Below are positions 1 through 8,363 of a stretch of 64,000 bases of DNA, in pieces (position 1 is the stretch's first letter; the number at the start of each line of letters is the position of its first letter). This DNA is from DATJGR01 sp963780795 (GTDB lineage: Bacteria > Pseudomonadota > Gammaproteobacteria > Pseudomonadales > Azotimanducaceae). Made by a program: the position numbers and the translations under genes. The notes beneath the pieces are model-generated. The model was not told the DNA's origin. It saw only the letters and a program-made list of their open reading frames with translations, and ran no database searches. The stretch spans positions 124,001-188,000 of the forward strand of contig CAWADH010000005.1 in NCBI GenBank assembly GCA_963780795.1, given 5' to 3'.

Positions 1-142
1 AACGCGCCATGTGCGCGCGATGGAATCCGCCGACTCCGAGATGCACGATGCCGGCGGCCACCGACTCCGGCGCGTACGCCGGCACGCATACGTGTCGCGG
101 CAGATCGGGCAGCGTCGCCCGACACAGACGAACCGCCTTCAT
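1..142 (-). CDS. Mannitol dehydrogenase family protein, N-terminal part (truncated by window edge)
   Basis: Only the first 47 codons are inside the window. The reverse strand from the ATG at 142 reads MKAVRLCRATLPDLP and continues into GIVHLGVGGFHRAH. That glycine-rich stretch is the N-terminal NAD-binding signature of the mannitol dehydrogenase / fructuronate reductase (MtlD, UxuB) family, which oxidises or reduces sugar alcohols and hexuronates with NAD(P). The start overlaps the stop of the upstream reading frame as ATGA (positions 142-139), so translation is probably coupled to it. Nothing can be said about the catalytic C-terminal domain or the exact substrate. Family assignment rests on this one motif plus its position near the N-terminus. 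Confidence 0.7.
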   Translation of the reverse strand, partial: MKAVRLCRATLPDLPRHVCVPAYAPESVAAGIVHLGVGGFHRAHMAR

Positions 143-477
143 TCGAACACCGAGATGCCGAATCCCGCGAGCATGTCGGGGCTGCGCGACGTCAATCCGA
201 AATCGGCCGACAGATCGAGCTGCACCGCGCTCGTCAGCATCATCGAGAAGCCGCCGCCAGCCAGCGCCTGGTCGCGCCGGTGACCGGAATACGAGGCGGC
301 CGCTTCGACGAACCCAGCGACCGTACTGGAAATCGGGAAATTGAGATTCGGCGAAACATCGAAAGGGTTCCGGTGGAAAACGCGATGCCGCGCCGATCGA
401 ACGCCGGCGCGTCGGCCCACGCCGTTTCGATCCGGCACAGCCCGCAACGCGATGAAAGCGCCGGCAATCCACTGCAT
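139..477 (-). pseudogene. Decayed outer-membrane transporter (phenol MetA-pathway type)
   Basis: The open frame is 112 codons, but only its last 75 or so look like protein. They contain SPNLNFPISS, SMMLTSAVQLDLSADFGL and end GFGISVF, which resembles the C-terminal beta strands of PF13557-type outer-membrane proteins (normally about 250-300 aa). The +1 frame just upstream contains AWADAPAFDRRGIAFSTGT, which resembles the start of the mature region of the same family, and the first codons MQWIAGAFIALRA could be the signal peptide. The picture is a gene that lost its middle and suffered frameshifts. It lies directly behind the MEDS gene stop and overlaps the dehydrogenase start by 4 bp. It could alternatively be a genuine short protein; the frame switching argues against that. 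Confidence 0.45.
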
Positions 478-516
478 GGCGGCGACCTTATCCGAATTCG
501 CCCGGCCGTGGGGTGG

Positions 517-1035
517 TCAGTTCTCAGTGGCGTTCGCGCCAGACGAATCCGGGCGGTAGACGTTCGGCGGATAGGCGCAATAGCGGAACACCGAACGCGC
601 CTCGTTGAACGAGCGCCACAGCCGTTCGAGCCGGATCGCACCGGTGCGATTTCCGTAAGCGCACATCAGCGCGACCATGTCGCCGAAGATCCACACCTGC
701 GGAAAGCGTGCGGCAACGCGGTCGATCGGCGCGCCGATCACCTCGGCAAAGCGAACGATGTCTGGCGAACCGTCCACCGTCACACGCGCCAGACTCTCGA
801 TCGCGTCGAGATACACGTACTGCTGCGCTCGCCGGGCTCGGCGTAGATCCGTGCCGGCGCGATTCAGACGGCTTTCGAGCAGGCGGCGATGCGCATCGGT
901 GGCGATGCAAACCACGGCGTTGCCGCGCGCCAGCGCAACAGACATGGCGCGACCGATCTCTGCGATCAACACCGCGTCAGGATCTGCAAACTGAACAAAC
1001 TTCGCGGCGTTTTCCCGCGCGAAAACGCGATTCAT
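517..1035 (-). CDS. MEDS-domain sensory protein
   Basis: A 172-aa protein consisting of little more than one MEDS (methanogen/methylotroph DcmR sensory) domain. Such domains are found alone, before DNA-binding domains (DcmR) or in histidine kinases, and are thought to sense small ligands. Visible traits are the opening HxxxFA-like stretch (FARENAAKFVQFADPD), the strand GNAVVCIATDAHRRLLESRL, the YVYLDAIESL segment and the terminal EARSVFRYCAYPP. No DNA-binding or kinase domain follows. The ATG at 1035 is chosen because GGAGG lies 8 nt upstream; a longer frame to 1095 lacks such a site. Downstream on the same strand is the decayed transporter. Ligand and partner are unknown. Confidence 0.7.
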   Translation of the reverse strand: MNRVFARENAAKFVQFADPDAVLIAEIGRAMSVALARGNAVVCIATDAHRRLLESRLNRAGTDLRRARRAQQYVYLDAIESLARVTVDGSPDIVRFAEVIGAPIDRVAARFPQVWIFGDMVALMCAYGNRTGAIRLERLWRSFNEARSVFRYCAYPPNVYRPDSSGANATEN

Positions 1036-1144
1036 CACAACCTCCGCGATCGCTCGTCCAGGGCTTTTTCTACGCCCCGACATCAAGAGGTTCAACCGCG
1101 TCGCGCGCGCGCGTATCGCAATCCGACAATAAGCAGACAGGCCC

Positions 1145-1306
1145 TCAACGATCGGTCGTCGATGCTTCCTCAGGCTCGTGGTTCTTGGGCTCGAAGTACG
1201 CGGCGATGAGCGCCACGGCGCAAACGAGCGTCACGACGTGCACCGCGAAACCGGCCCACGCCGCGGCGAGGAGCACCGTGATCGCGAGAATCACCCAACT
1301 GGCCAT
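1145..1306 (-). CDS. Small two-helix membrane protein (53 aa)
   Basis: A short gene of 53 codons preceded by a strong ribosome site, GGGAGGT, 6 nt before the ATG at 1306. The product has two hydrophobic stretches, SWVILAITVLLAAAWAGF and HVVTLVCAVALIAAYF, followed by a charged tail FEPKNHEPEEASTTDR. This predicts a hairpin or single kinked anchor in the inner membrane with a short acidic tail. Codon third positions are G/C-rich as in neighbouring genes. I do not recognise the family. It sits alone between the MEDS gene and the CoA-transferase, facing the same way as the former. Confidence 0.6.
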   Translation of the reverse strand: MASWVILAITVLLAAAWAGFAVHVVTLVCAVALIAAYFEPKNHEPEEASTTDR

Positions 1307-1553
1307 GCACACCTCCCTTCATTCTTCTGAGCAACTCTGCTACGCAGAATGATCTACAGCACCCGAATGGCGTGCTATGACGCACGTCCCGCTTATGGCG
1401 TAAGGAGGTTCCTACAGGAAACGCCGTCGGCCGCGCCCCTTATTGAAGTTGTTGGAACTCGTCCGTCGGTTAGGCCGCTCGGAAGCGGACCGTCCTTGAC
1501 AACATCGGTGTCGGGCGGGTGAACTGGACCGAGGGACGGGATAGGGGGAACGC

Positions 1554-2756
1554 ATGACCGCACCGCTGGAAGGCGTACGCGTACTCGAAGTGGCGAGCTG
1601 GCTCGCGGCGCCGAGTTGCGCGGCGTTGATGGCCGACATGGGCGCTAGCGTGATCAAGGTGGAACCGCCGGGCGGCGACACGTATCGCCGCACGCTGCAG
1701 GGTCTGTTCGGCGAAGACTTCGTGCATCCGAGCTTCCAGTTCGACAATCGCGGCAAACGCGGGGTATGCGTCAATTTCGAAAGCCCCGAAGGCGTCGAAC
1801 TGGTGCACCGCCTCGCCCGCGACGCCGACGTATTCATCACCAACCTGACGGCGCCGCGGCTGGCGAAATACCGCCTGACCGACGCCGACGTGCACGCACT
1901 GTCACCGTCTGCGATTTACGCGGTACTTTCCGGCTTCGGCACCGACGGACCGGACTCGGAACGACAGGCGTTCGACCAGACCGCGTTCTGGGCGCGCACC
2001 GGCGCGATGAGCGTATTCGGCGACCGCGACGACGGTCTGCTGATCTCGCGCGGTGGGTTCGGCGACCGCACCACGTGTCTCAATCTGCTCGCGGCCATTC
2101 TGGCGGCGATGCGCGTGCGCGACCGCACCGGCGAAGGCCAATACGTGGAGGTGACGTTGCAGCGCACCGGCGTGTGGGCGCTGGCGAGCGACGTTACGTC
2201 GGCGCTGTTCCAGCGCGTGCAGCCGGAGCGCACCAGCAAGAAAGCGCCGGCGAATCCGATCTGGAATTTCTACGCCACGCACGACGGCCGGCACCTCGCG
2301 CTGGTGATGCCGGCAGCGCTGCCGTACTGGCCGAAGTTCTGCGCGATGATCGGCAAACCCGAATGGATCGCCGACGCGCGCTTTCAGACGCTGGTCGGCC
2401 TGGCCGAACACGGCCCGTCGATCGTGCCGGAGATCGCCGCGCTGTTCGCGTCGCAGGATCTCGCCTACTGGCGCACGAAGCTCGACGCCGCCGGGCTCAT
2501 CTGGGAACCGGTCGCGCTGCTCTCGGAAGTGATCGACGATCCGGCGCTGCGCGAACGCGGCGCGTTCTCCACCATCGTGCATCGCACCGGCGGCGCCATG
2601 GAGATCATCTCGGCACCGTTCCACATCCGCGACGCCGGCGTCGAAGTGCGCGGCCCGGCGCCCGACGTCGGACAACACACGCGCGAGGTGTTCACCGAAG
2701 CCGGCGTATCCGCCGCGCGCATCGACGAACTGCTCGCGAAGGGCGTGATCGTCTAG
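1554..2756 (+). CDS. CaiB/BaiF family (class III) CoA-transferase or acyl-CoA racemase
   Basis: 400 aa, the usual size of class III CoA-transferases, which move CoA between carboxylic acids, and of related 2-methylacyl-CoA racemases. The N-terminal LEGVRVLEVASWLAAP and GASVIKVEPPGGD are family signatures. The catalytic aspartate expected just before the long helix is present at residue 171 (GFGDRTTCLNLLAAIL), and the RTGEGQYVEVTL block follows at about 191-202. The ATG has AGGGGG upstream. The gene stands alone on its strand; its TAG stop is interleaved with the TAG of the convergent methyltransferase in the tetranucleotide CTAG. The substrate cannot be read from sequence; lipid, carnitine-like or bile/steroid acids are options for this family. 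Confidence 0.85.
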   Translation: MTAPLEGVRVLEVASWLAAPSCAALMADMGASVIKVEPPGGDTYRRTLQGLFGEDFVHPSFQFDNRGKRGVCVNFESPEGVELVHRLARDADVFITNLTAPRLAKYRLTDADVHALSPSAIYAVLSGFGTDGPDSERQAFDQTAFWARTGAMSVFGDRDDGLLISRGGFGDRTTCLNLLAAILAAMRVRDRTGEGQYVEVTLQRTGVWALASDVTSALFQRVQPERTSKKAPANPIWNFYATHDGRHLALVMPAALPYWPKFCAMIGKPEWIADARFQTLVGLAEHGPSIVPEIAALFASQDLAYWRTKLDAAGLIWEPVALLSEVIDDPALRERGAFSTIVHRTGGAMEIISAPFHIRDAGVEVRGPAPDVGQHTREVFTEAGVSAARIDELLAKGVIV

Positions 2757-3523
2757 CGCATCCGGCGGATGAAGCGCACCAGCCCGAGCCACTGTTCGAA
2801 TCCGAGCATCGACGGCGAGCAGTCATAACCGAAGCGCAGGTCGTTCGCGAGGCGGCGCAGCTGCAGCTTGCTGAGCCACGGACCGGTGGTTCGGTTGAGG
2901 CTCAGGTTCGCCGTATAGGCGCGCTCGATCAGTTGTTCGTACAGGTGTCGTTCCGAGTCGTCGAGCAGCGGCCGGTCGCGGCGGTGCAGCCACAGCAGCA
3001 CCGATTCGACCGATGGCGGCGGATCGAAGTCGACGCGCCGCAGCCGGTCGACGATCTCGACGTGCCACCCGGGTTTCAACCGCAGCGACCACAGCGACTC
3101 GCGCACGTATGGCGGTCCGCAGAAGCGATGCGCGGCTTCGCGTTGAACGACCAGCCACGCGTCGTGCGGCGGGTTCGGCGCGCGCACCAGCCTGCTGACG
3201 ATGTCGGTGGTGCGCGAGAACGGCACGTTGCCGAACGCCTTGTACGGCGCGGTCGGAAGCACCATCTGCAGGAAATCGCCGCGGATGATCTCGACCCGAT
3301 GGTCGAACTGGCCGCGCAGGTTCTCGATGAGTGCGTCGTCGATCTCGACCGCGATGACCCGCTGTGCGCGACGCGCGAGCGGCAGCGTCAGTGCCCCGCG
3401 ACCCGCACCGATCTCCACGACCAGATCCGCGCGCGAGATCGTCGTGCCGTGAACCAGCCGGGCAGGCGTCGCCCCTTTACGAAGAAAGTGCTGGGAGAGT
3501 TCCGCCCGACGAGGGGCGGACAC
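2753..3523 (-). CDS. Erm-like rRNA adenine N6-methyltransferase
   Basis: 256 aa, a SAM-dependent adenine N6-methyltransferase of the KsgA/Erm superfamily. The opening SQHFLRKG, SAM-binding motif VVEIGAGRGALT (about 36-46) and acidic motif AVEIDD are clear. The catalytic motif reads GNVPFSRTTDIV at 98-109; NVPF matches Erm 23S rRNA enzymes better than the NLPY of KsgA. The predicted role is therefore dimethylation of 23S rRNA A2058, which would affect macrolide binding, though this could be a housekeeping or intrinsic homologue. The start is GTG at 3523, 46 nt behind the cupin stop, without a good ribosome site. It is the last gene of the MFS-cupin-methyltransferase operon. Confidence 0.8.
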   Translation of the reverse strand: MSAPRRAELSQHFLRKGATPARLVHGTTISRADLVVEIGAGRGALTLPLARRAQRVIAVEIDDALIENLRGQFDHRVEIIRGDFLQMVLPTAPYKAFGNVPFSRTTDIVSRLVRAPNPPHDAWLVVQREAAHRFCGPPYVRESLWSLRLKPGWHVEIVDRLRRVDFDPPPSVESVLLWLHRRDRPLLDDSERHLYEQLIERAYTANLSLNRTTGPWLSKLQLRRLANDLRFGYDCSPSMLGFEQWLGLVRFIRRMR

Positions 3524-3568
3524 GGTGGAATTGCAGCATGTAGCACATGGCGGCGAGCATAACCTCGC

Positions 3569-3943
3569 TCACCCGGAAGACTCCAGATCCTCGTACGCGT
3601 TTTGCACGAATCGCGGCGTGCAGATCGCGAGGAACACCAGATCGGCGTGACCGACGTTGCGAATGCGCTGCCGGCATTCCGGCGGAATCAGCACCACGTC
3701 GCCGGGTCTCACGATTTCCGCTGCGCGATCGCCGACTTCGACCGAGCCCTCACCTTCGAGGACGACGTAGCGCTCGGCGATTCCGACCAGCCGGTGCCAG
3801 TGCGTGGTCACGCCAGCCGCCACGCGCGCCCGCGCGATCGACACCGCCGCATCGGACTGCGAATTCGACAGCTCGAGAATGTAGCATTGCTCGGCGGTGA
3901 AGTACTCGCGCTCGGGTTCGATCCGCCGCACACCTCCGTACAT
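3569..3943 (-). CDS. Cupin-domain protein
   Basis: A 124-aa single-domain cupin. The first metal-binding motif is recognisable around TTHWHRLVGIAERYVVLEGEGSVE: histidines of HWH and the later Glu, then PGDVVLIPPECRQRIRN for the second motif. Stand-alone cupins of this size are isomerases, dioxygenases or ligand-binding sensors; the exact reaction is not visible. The ATG at 3943 has GGAGG 7 nt upstream. It lies 22 nt behind the MFS gene stop, so both are probably co-transcribed and the cupin may act on the transported compound. Confidence 0.75.
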   Translation of the reverse strand: MYGGVRRIEPEREYFTAEQCYILELSNSQSDAAVSIARARVAAGVTTHWHRLVGIAERYVVLEGEGSVEVGDRAAEIVRPGDVVLIPPECRQRIRNVGHADLVFLAICTPRFVQNAYEDLESSG

Positions 3944-3965
3944 TGGCTTCCTCCAGAACAGAGCC

Positions 3966-5282
3966 TCAACGGGCTCGTTGGCGCAACACCAGCACGATGG
4001 CCATCGCCACGAGATACGGAACCGTCAGCGCCAGCAGACCCGCCTGAAAGCTGCCGGTGTAGTCTTTCGCCACGCCCCACGCGTAGGGTCCGATGAACGA
4101 GCCGATCATGCCGATCGAGCCGATCGCCGCGATTCCGCCCGCGGCGGAGCGGCCGCGAAGGAAATCGCTTGGAATCAGGTAGAACACCGCCTGTATGGCG
4201 TTGCCGAAAACGATGGTGACGGCATACGCGAGCACGACCACCCACGGCGTTACCGACCAGCCCATCGTGAAGAACGCGACCGCCATGCCCAGCAGAAATA
4301 CCGCGACGTGACGGTGCCGCTCGCGGCGGTGATCGGAGTACCAGCCGGCCGTGATCATGCTGATGGCGCCTAGCACCGAGATCGCGGCGATCAGAAAGCC
4401 GACGCCGCCCGCATCGAACCCGGTGACGTCGCGCAACAGCATCGGCGCGGACAGGTTGAACGCATACGCCGCGCCGAGCACGCACATCGACGCGAGGCCG
4501 AGCATCCACACCCGCCCATCGACCAGCGAACGCAGCACGCCGATGTCGCTCGCGACGCCGGGCAACCGGTTGTCTGCCGCCAGCTTGTCCTCGATCCAAT
4601 CGCGTTCGGCAGCCGTTAGCCAGCGCGCCTCAGCCGGACTGTTTGGCAGCAACCAGAGAATGGCGACGCTCAGCGCCACGGCCGGCAGACCTTCAACCAG
4701 AAACAACCACTGCCATCCGGCGAGGCCGAAGTGCCCCTGCAGACCCAGCAGCATTCCGGCGAGGCTGCCCATCACGATCGAACTGATCGGCAGCGCCACG
4801 TAGAAACGGCTGATCGCGCGCCCGCGTTCGTGCGCCGGAAACCAGTGCATCAGATAGAATACGACGCCCGGAAAGAAGCCCGCCTCCGCCGCGCCGAGCA
4901 GAAAGCGCATGACGTAGAACTGCGTTGGCGTCTTTACGAACATCATGCCGACCGCGAGCAGTCCCCACGTGAACATGATCCGCGCGATCCAGCGCCGCGC
5001 GCCGAAGCGCATCAGCATCATGTTCGACGGCACTTCGCACAGCGCATAGCTCAGGAAGAACAGCCCGCCGCCGAGACCATACACCGTGTCGCTGAACTGC
5101 AGATCGCGGTTCATCTGCAGCGCCGCGAAGCTGATGTTGATGCGATCCATGTACGCGATGCCGTAACCGAGCCCGATCAACGGCAGCAGCCGCCAGGTCG
5201 CTTTACGCAAGGCACTGCGTCCCACCATCTCGGCGGATCGCGCCTCTGCTTGCTCGTCGGCCAGAACGGTTGCTTCATTCAC
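3966..5282 (-). CDS. MFS transporter, anion:cation symporter (ACS) type
   Basis: 438 aa with twelve predicted membrane segments. The first segment region LIGLGYGIAYMDRINISFAALQMNRDL is typical of the ACS family (tartrate, phthalate, hexuronate and 4-hydroxyphenylacetate transporters); further signatures are FLLGAAEAGFFPGVVFY and the DRxxxxR-like loop ERGRAISRF after helix 4. It would import an organic acid by proton symport across the inner membrane. The first gene of a three-gene operon with the cupin and the methyltransferase. The upstream region is shared with the divergent GST gene, only 41 nt away, so both promoters overlap. Confidence 0.85.
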   Translation of the reverse strand: MNEATVLADEQAEARSAEMVGRSALRKATWRLLPLIGLGYGIAYMDRINISFAALQMNRDLQFSDTVYGLGGGLFFLSYALCEVPSNMMLMRFGARRWIARIMFTWGLLAVGMMFVKTPTQFYVMRFLLGAAEAGFFPGVVFYLMHWFPAHERGRAISRFYVALPISSIVMGSLAGMLLGLQGHFGLAGWQWLFLVEGLPAVALSVAILWLLPNSPAEARWLTAAERDWIEDKLAADNRLPGVASDIGVLRSLVDGRVWMLGLASMCVLGAAYAFNLSAPMLLRDVTGFDAGGVGFLIAAISVLGAISMITAGWYSDHRRERHRHVAVFLLGMAVAFFTMGWSVTPWVVVLAYAVTIVFGNAIQAVFYLIPSDFLRGRSAAGGIAAIGSIGMIGSFIGPYAWGVAKDYTGSFQAGLLALTVPYLVAMAIVLVLRQRAR

Positions 5283-5323
5283 ACGCGCACAGTACCTTCA
5301 CTTCCGCATGCAGGAAAGCGAAC

Positions 5324-5959
5324 GTGTACGAACTCTTCTACTATCCCGACAATGCGAGCCTCGCGCCGCACTTCGTGCTCGAAGAAATCGGTGCACCGTT
5401 CACGCTCACGCTGGTCGATCGCACCCGCAACGCGCAGAAGAGCCCGCAGTATCTCGAGCGCAACCCGCTCGGCCGCATTCCCACGCTCGTGGACGGTGAC
5501 CTGGTGCTGTTCGAATCGGCGGCGATCTGCCTGCACCTGGCCGACCGACATCCCGAAGCGCGGCTCGCGCCCGCCATCGCCGCCGATGCGCGCGCTCATC
5601 TGTACAAATGGCTGATGTTCCTCACCAACACGATCCAGCCGGATCACATGGCGTTCTTCTACCCCGATCGCTACACCACCGATCCGCACGGCGCCGATGC
5701 CGTTGCGGCCGCGGCGGAAGTGCGCCTGGACCATGCATATGCCGCGGTCGACGCGGCGCTGAGGCGCGACGGACCGTATCTGCTCGGGCACGACGTTTCC
5801 GTTGCCGACTTCTATCTGCTGATGCTGATCCGATGGGGCGCGAAGCAGCGCAACCACCCGAAACGTCTGCCGGGCATCCGCCGTTGCGCGGAACTGCTGC
5901 TGCAGCGGGCGTCGGTGCAGCGCGCGGCGGCCACTGAAAAGCTCGAACCGATCTACTGA
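5324..5959 (+). CDS. Glutathione S-transferase
   Basis: A 211-aa cytosolic GST. The N-terminal thioredoxin-fold domain begins YELFYYPDNASLAPHFVLEEIG, with glutathione contacts at NPLGRIPTLVDG and the ESAAICLHLADRHP motif. The C-terminal helical domain ends with the N-capping motif HDVSVADFYLLML. GTG at 5324 is taken as the start because AGGAAAG lies 6 nt before it and it avoids the overlap with the divergent MFS gene that an upstream ATG at 5270 would need. It conjugates glutathione or isomerises a substrate; the class is not clear. It converges on the sigma factor gene. Confidence 0.85.
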   Translation: MYELFYYPDNASLAPHFVLEEIGAPFTLTLVDRTRNAQKSPQYLERNPLGRIPTLVDGDLVLFESAAICLHLADRHPEARLAPAIAADARAHLYKWLMFLTNTIQPDHMAFFYPDRYTTDPHGADAVAAAAEVRLDHAYAAVDAALRRDGPYLLGHDVSVADFYLLMLIRWGAKQRNHPKRLPGIRRCAELLLQRASVQRAAATEKLEPIY

Positions 5960-5992
5960 ACCGCTGACGGTTTGCCTGAGGCGACGCCTGCG

Positions 5993-6928
5993 TCAAGTGA
6001 TCGTCGAGAGCGTGAAAGGGTGTCTCGCGGCGGGAATTCCGAGCGCTGCGGCAGCCAGCGCCAGCACTTCCGGCGTGTAGAAATACGTCTTCCACAGCCG
6101 GATGTAGCCGTCGATCCAGATCTGCCGATCGATGCGGTGCAGCCGTTCCACGCCGTCGTCGCCCGCGGCAAACACGAACACCACGGGTACGCCGGCAAAT
6201 TCGCCGGCCTCGGCGCGCTGCGGCAACGGGTCCACTGCCCATTGCGACAGCGAATCTTCCCGAATCGTTCTGCGGCCGCGGTTCTCACCGACGCCGACGA
6301 TGTCCACCACGGCGTCTTCGTACATCAACGCGGCGATGGCGTCGACATCGCGGCGATTGAACGCGTCGACATACTGCGCAACGAGACGGTCAGGCGCCGT
6401 TCGCCGCGCAATCGGCGGTCGTTCCGCTGCCGCGCGTTGCCGCAGCGATCTTCGCGCACGCTGCAGAAGACCCTTCACCGCAACTGAAGTGGTGTTGAGC
6501 ATTTCGGCCGCTTCGACGAGCCGGAAGTCGAAGACGTCGACCAATAGCACCGCCACCGCCTGCGACCGCGGCAGCGTCGCCGCGAGGTGGTCCAGCGCGG
6601 CGGCGGAGTCATCCTCATCGGATGCGGCCACACTTACGTCGTCGACCGCCGGGTCGAACGCAGGGTGCTTCGCGCTGCGCATCGAATCGATCCACGTATT
6701 CGAGGCAATTCGAAACAGATACGCGCGCGGCTGCGTCGGTTGCCAGATGCCGGAAAGGTGGCCGAATGCGCGCGCCAGCGATTCCTGCACGAGGTCTTCG
6801 GCGTCCCACGGCGAACCCGTCAGCCGGTAGCAATACCGCCACAATGCCGAGCGATGCGGTTCGATTACCGCAAAGAATGCATCCTGGGCGGCGCGCGCCG
6901 ACGCAGCGAGCGACTGCAGGTCGTTCAT
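5993..6928 (-). CDS. ECF RNA polymerase sigma factor with C-terminal SnoaL-like domain
   Basis: 311 aa. Region 2 is seen at YRLTGSPWDAEDLVQESLARAF and region 4 at LPRSQAVAVLLVDVFDFRLVEAAEMLNTT, about residues 15-165. The C-terminal 130 residues (DRLVAQYVDAFNRRDVDAIAALMYEDAVVDI onward) form a SnoaL/NTF2-like fold, as in the SigJ/ECF41-type sigma factors, in which this domain replaces an anti-sigma factor and modulates activity. No anti-sigma gene is adjacent, which fits. The ATG at 6928 has AAGGAG 8 nt upstream. It is divergent to the serine hydrolase, with 148 nt between, a likely target promoter; this is inference. Confidence 0.88.
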   Translation of the reverse strand: MNDLQSLAASARAAQDAFFAVIEPHRSALWRYCYRLTGSPWDAEDLVQESLARAFGHLSGIWQPTQPRAYLFRIASNTWIDSMRSAKHPAFDPAVDDVSVAASDEDDSAAALDHLAATLPRSQAVAVLLVDVFDFRLVEAAEMLNTTSVAVKGLLQRARRSLRQRAAAERPPIARRTAPDRLVAQYVDAFNRRDVDAIAALMYEDAVVDIVGVGENRGRRTIREDSLSQWAVDPLPQRAEAGEFAGVPVVFVFAAGDDGVERLHRIDRQIWIDGYIRLWKTYFYTPEVLALAAAALGIPAARHPFTLSTIT

Positions 6929-7076
6929 CGGAACTCCTTGCGACCGAAGTCATCATTAAGACGGAACTCGCGGCCGAAATGGAACGGTCCGCATCTTCAA
7001 TTGACAGCGCCTGCGCGTTCACGGTCATCTTCGTCCACTCAGAACGCAACTCTTCACGGAACAGAGGGCACTCCAG

Positions 7077-8360
7077 ATGGCGAACACGAAACAGCTGAAC
7101 TCCGGCGATCCGCGCGAACTCGGCTTCGAACCGAAGCGCCTCGACCGCATCGGCAGAACGATGGACGCCGCGGTTGCCGCGCGCGCGATACCGGGCACGG
7201 TGACGATCGTCGCGCGCAAAGGAAAGGTGGCGCACACGCACGTCACCGGCCGGCTCGACCTCGAACGCGACGCGAAGCTGTCGTTCGACAGCCTGTTCCG
7301 CATGTATTCGCAAACGAAGCCGATCACCGCGGCGGTGCTCATGACGCTGTTCGAAGACGGCCTGTTCCTGCTCGACGAACCGGTGTCTAAATGGATTCCC
7401 GAGTTCGCGAATCCGAAAGTGATCGCGTATCCGCAGCCAAATGAACGGGTCCGCGGCGGACTCACGCTCGGCGGCCTCGAAGCCGCGCGCCGCGAGATCA
7501 CCATCTTCGACCTGCTGACAATGACCTCCGGCGTCGCGGCGAATTCGCGAACGCCTTCGGTGCATTGGCCGACGTTGCGCGGTGCATGGGAAGGCACCGG
7601 TTTCGGACCCGGCGATACACGCTTCAACGACCCGACCAACGACTACGACGATCTCGTGCTCGCGCTCGCGGCTACTCCATTGCATTCGCACCCAGGCGAC
7701 ACGTGGCAATACGGCTCCGACTTCGACGTGCTGACGCTGTTCCTCACGCGATTGACCGGAAAGAATCTCGACGCGTTGTTCCGCGAAAAGATCCTCGGTC
7801 CGCTCGGCATGAACGACTCTGCGTTCTACTGTCGCGAAGAAAACCTCGGCCGGCTGGTGACGGACCATCAATGGGACGCCACCGGCAAACTCGTGGTGCG
7901 CGACCGGCCGGAGACGACGGAGAAGGCCGGCCGTAACAACCGCCCGCTGATGTCGGGCAACGGTCTGTTCGGCGGACTGCTGTGCACGCCGTGGGATTAC
8001 GCCCGCTTCGCGCAGATGCTCGCGAACGGTGGCGAACTCGACGGCGTGCGCATCCTTGGCCGCAAGTCCGTCGAACTGATGTCGACCAATCACATCGGCG
8101 AGCGTTGCATCGATCTCGGCGTGGGTCCGAACTACGGCTTCGGCTTCGGCGTGTGCGTGCGCAAGGGCATCGGCGGAACCTTCATGCCGGGTTCCCCCGG
8201 CACTTGGGGCTGGGGCGGTGCGGCCGGCACGTGGTTCTTCATCGACCCGGTCGAAGAAATCGTCGGCCTGTTCTTCACCCACGTGTTCGGCTATCAGTTC
8301 CTGCCGACGGCGGATCTGTTCGAACGCTTCGAGAAGATGACCTACGAAGCGCTCGTCTGA
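7077..8360 (+). CDS. Serine hydrolase of the class C beta-lactamase / esterase (EstB) family
   Basis: 427 aa without a signal peptide. The nucleophile motif S-x-x-K is Ser78-Gln-Thr-Lys81 in FRMYSQTKPIT. The second motif Y-x-S/N is in DTWQYGSDFD, and a W-G-G motif (WGWGGAAGTW) stands for the KTG box. Proteins of this build are cytoplasmic or periplasmic esterases, transesterases (LovD-like) or peptidases rather than true beta-lactamases, and the lack of an export signal favours esterase. The gene follows the ECF sigma factor divergently. Four nucleotides behind its stop begins the promoter of the arsR operon. Confidence 0.85.
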   Translation: MANTKQLNSGDPRELGFEPKRLDRIGRTMDAAVAARAIPGTVTIVARKGKVAHTHVTGRLDLERDAKLSFDSLFRMYSQTKPITAAVLMTLFEDGLFLLDEPVSKWIPEFANPKVIAYPQPNERVRGGLTLGGLEAARREITIFDLLTMTSGVAANSRTPSVHWPTLRGAWEGTGFGPGDTRFNDPTNDYDDLVLALAATPLHSHPGDTWQYGSDFDVLTLFLTRLTGKNLDALFREKILGPLGMNDSAFYCREENLGRLVTDHQWDATGKLVVRDRPETTEKAGRNNRPLMSGNGLFGGLLCTPWDYARFAQMLANGGELDGVRILGRKSVELMSTNHIGERCIDLGVGPNYGFGFGVCVRKGIGGTFMPGSPGTWGWGGAAGTWFFIDPVEEIVGLFFTHVFGYQFLPTADLFERFEKMTYEALV

Positions 8361-8363
8361 GGC

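Noticed and set aside
1402..1409. Perfect ribosome site AAGGAGGT in the gap before the CoA-transferase
   Set aside because: No ATG, GTG or TTG follows within a usable distance, so no gene can be assigned to it. The rest of the 1307-1553 gap shows only a poor promoter-like TTGACA at 1496.
1554..2756. Loss of the catalytic aspartate in the CaiB-type protein (Arg204 in the GQYVEVTL block)
   Set aside because: The catalytic Asp lies earlier, in the GD motif at residue 171, and is present.
6615..8282. 555-codon open frame on the minus strand
   Set aside because: Antisense to the serine hydrolase with SxxK motif; no recognisable domain.
7077..8360. True class C beta-lactamase conferring resistance
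   Set aside because: The SxxK and YxS motifs fit the fold, but there is no signal peptide and the KTG box is replaced, so esterase-like activity is more likely.
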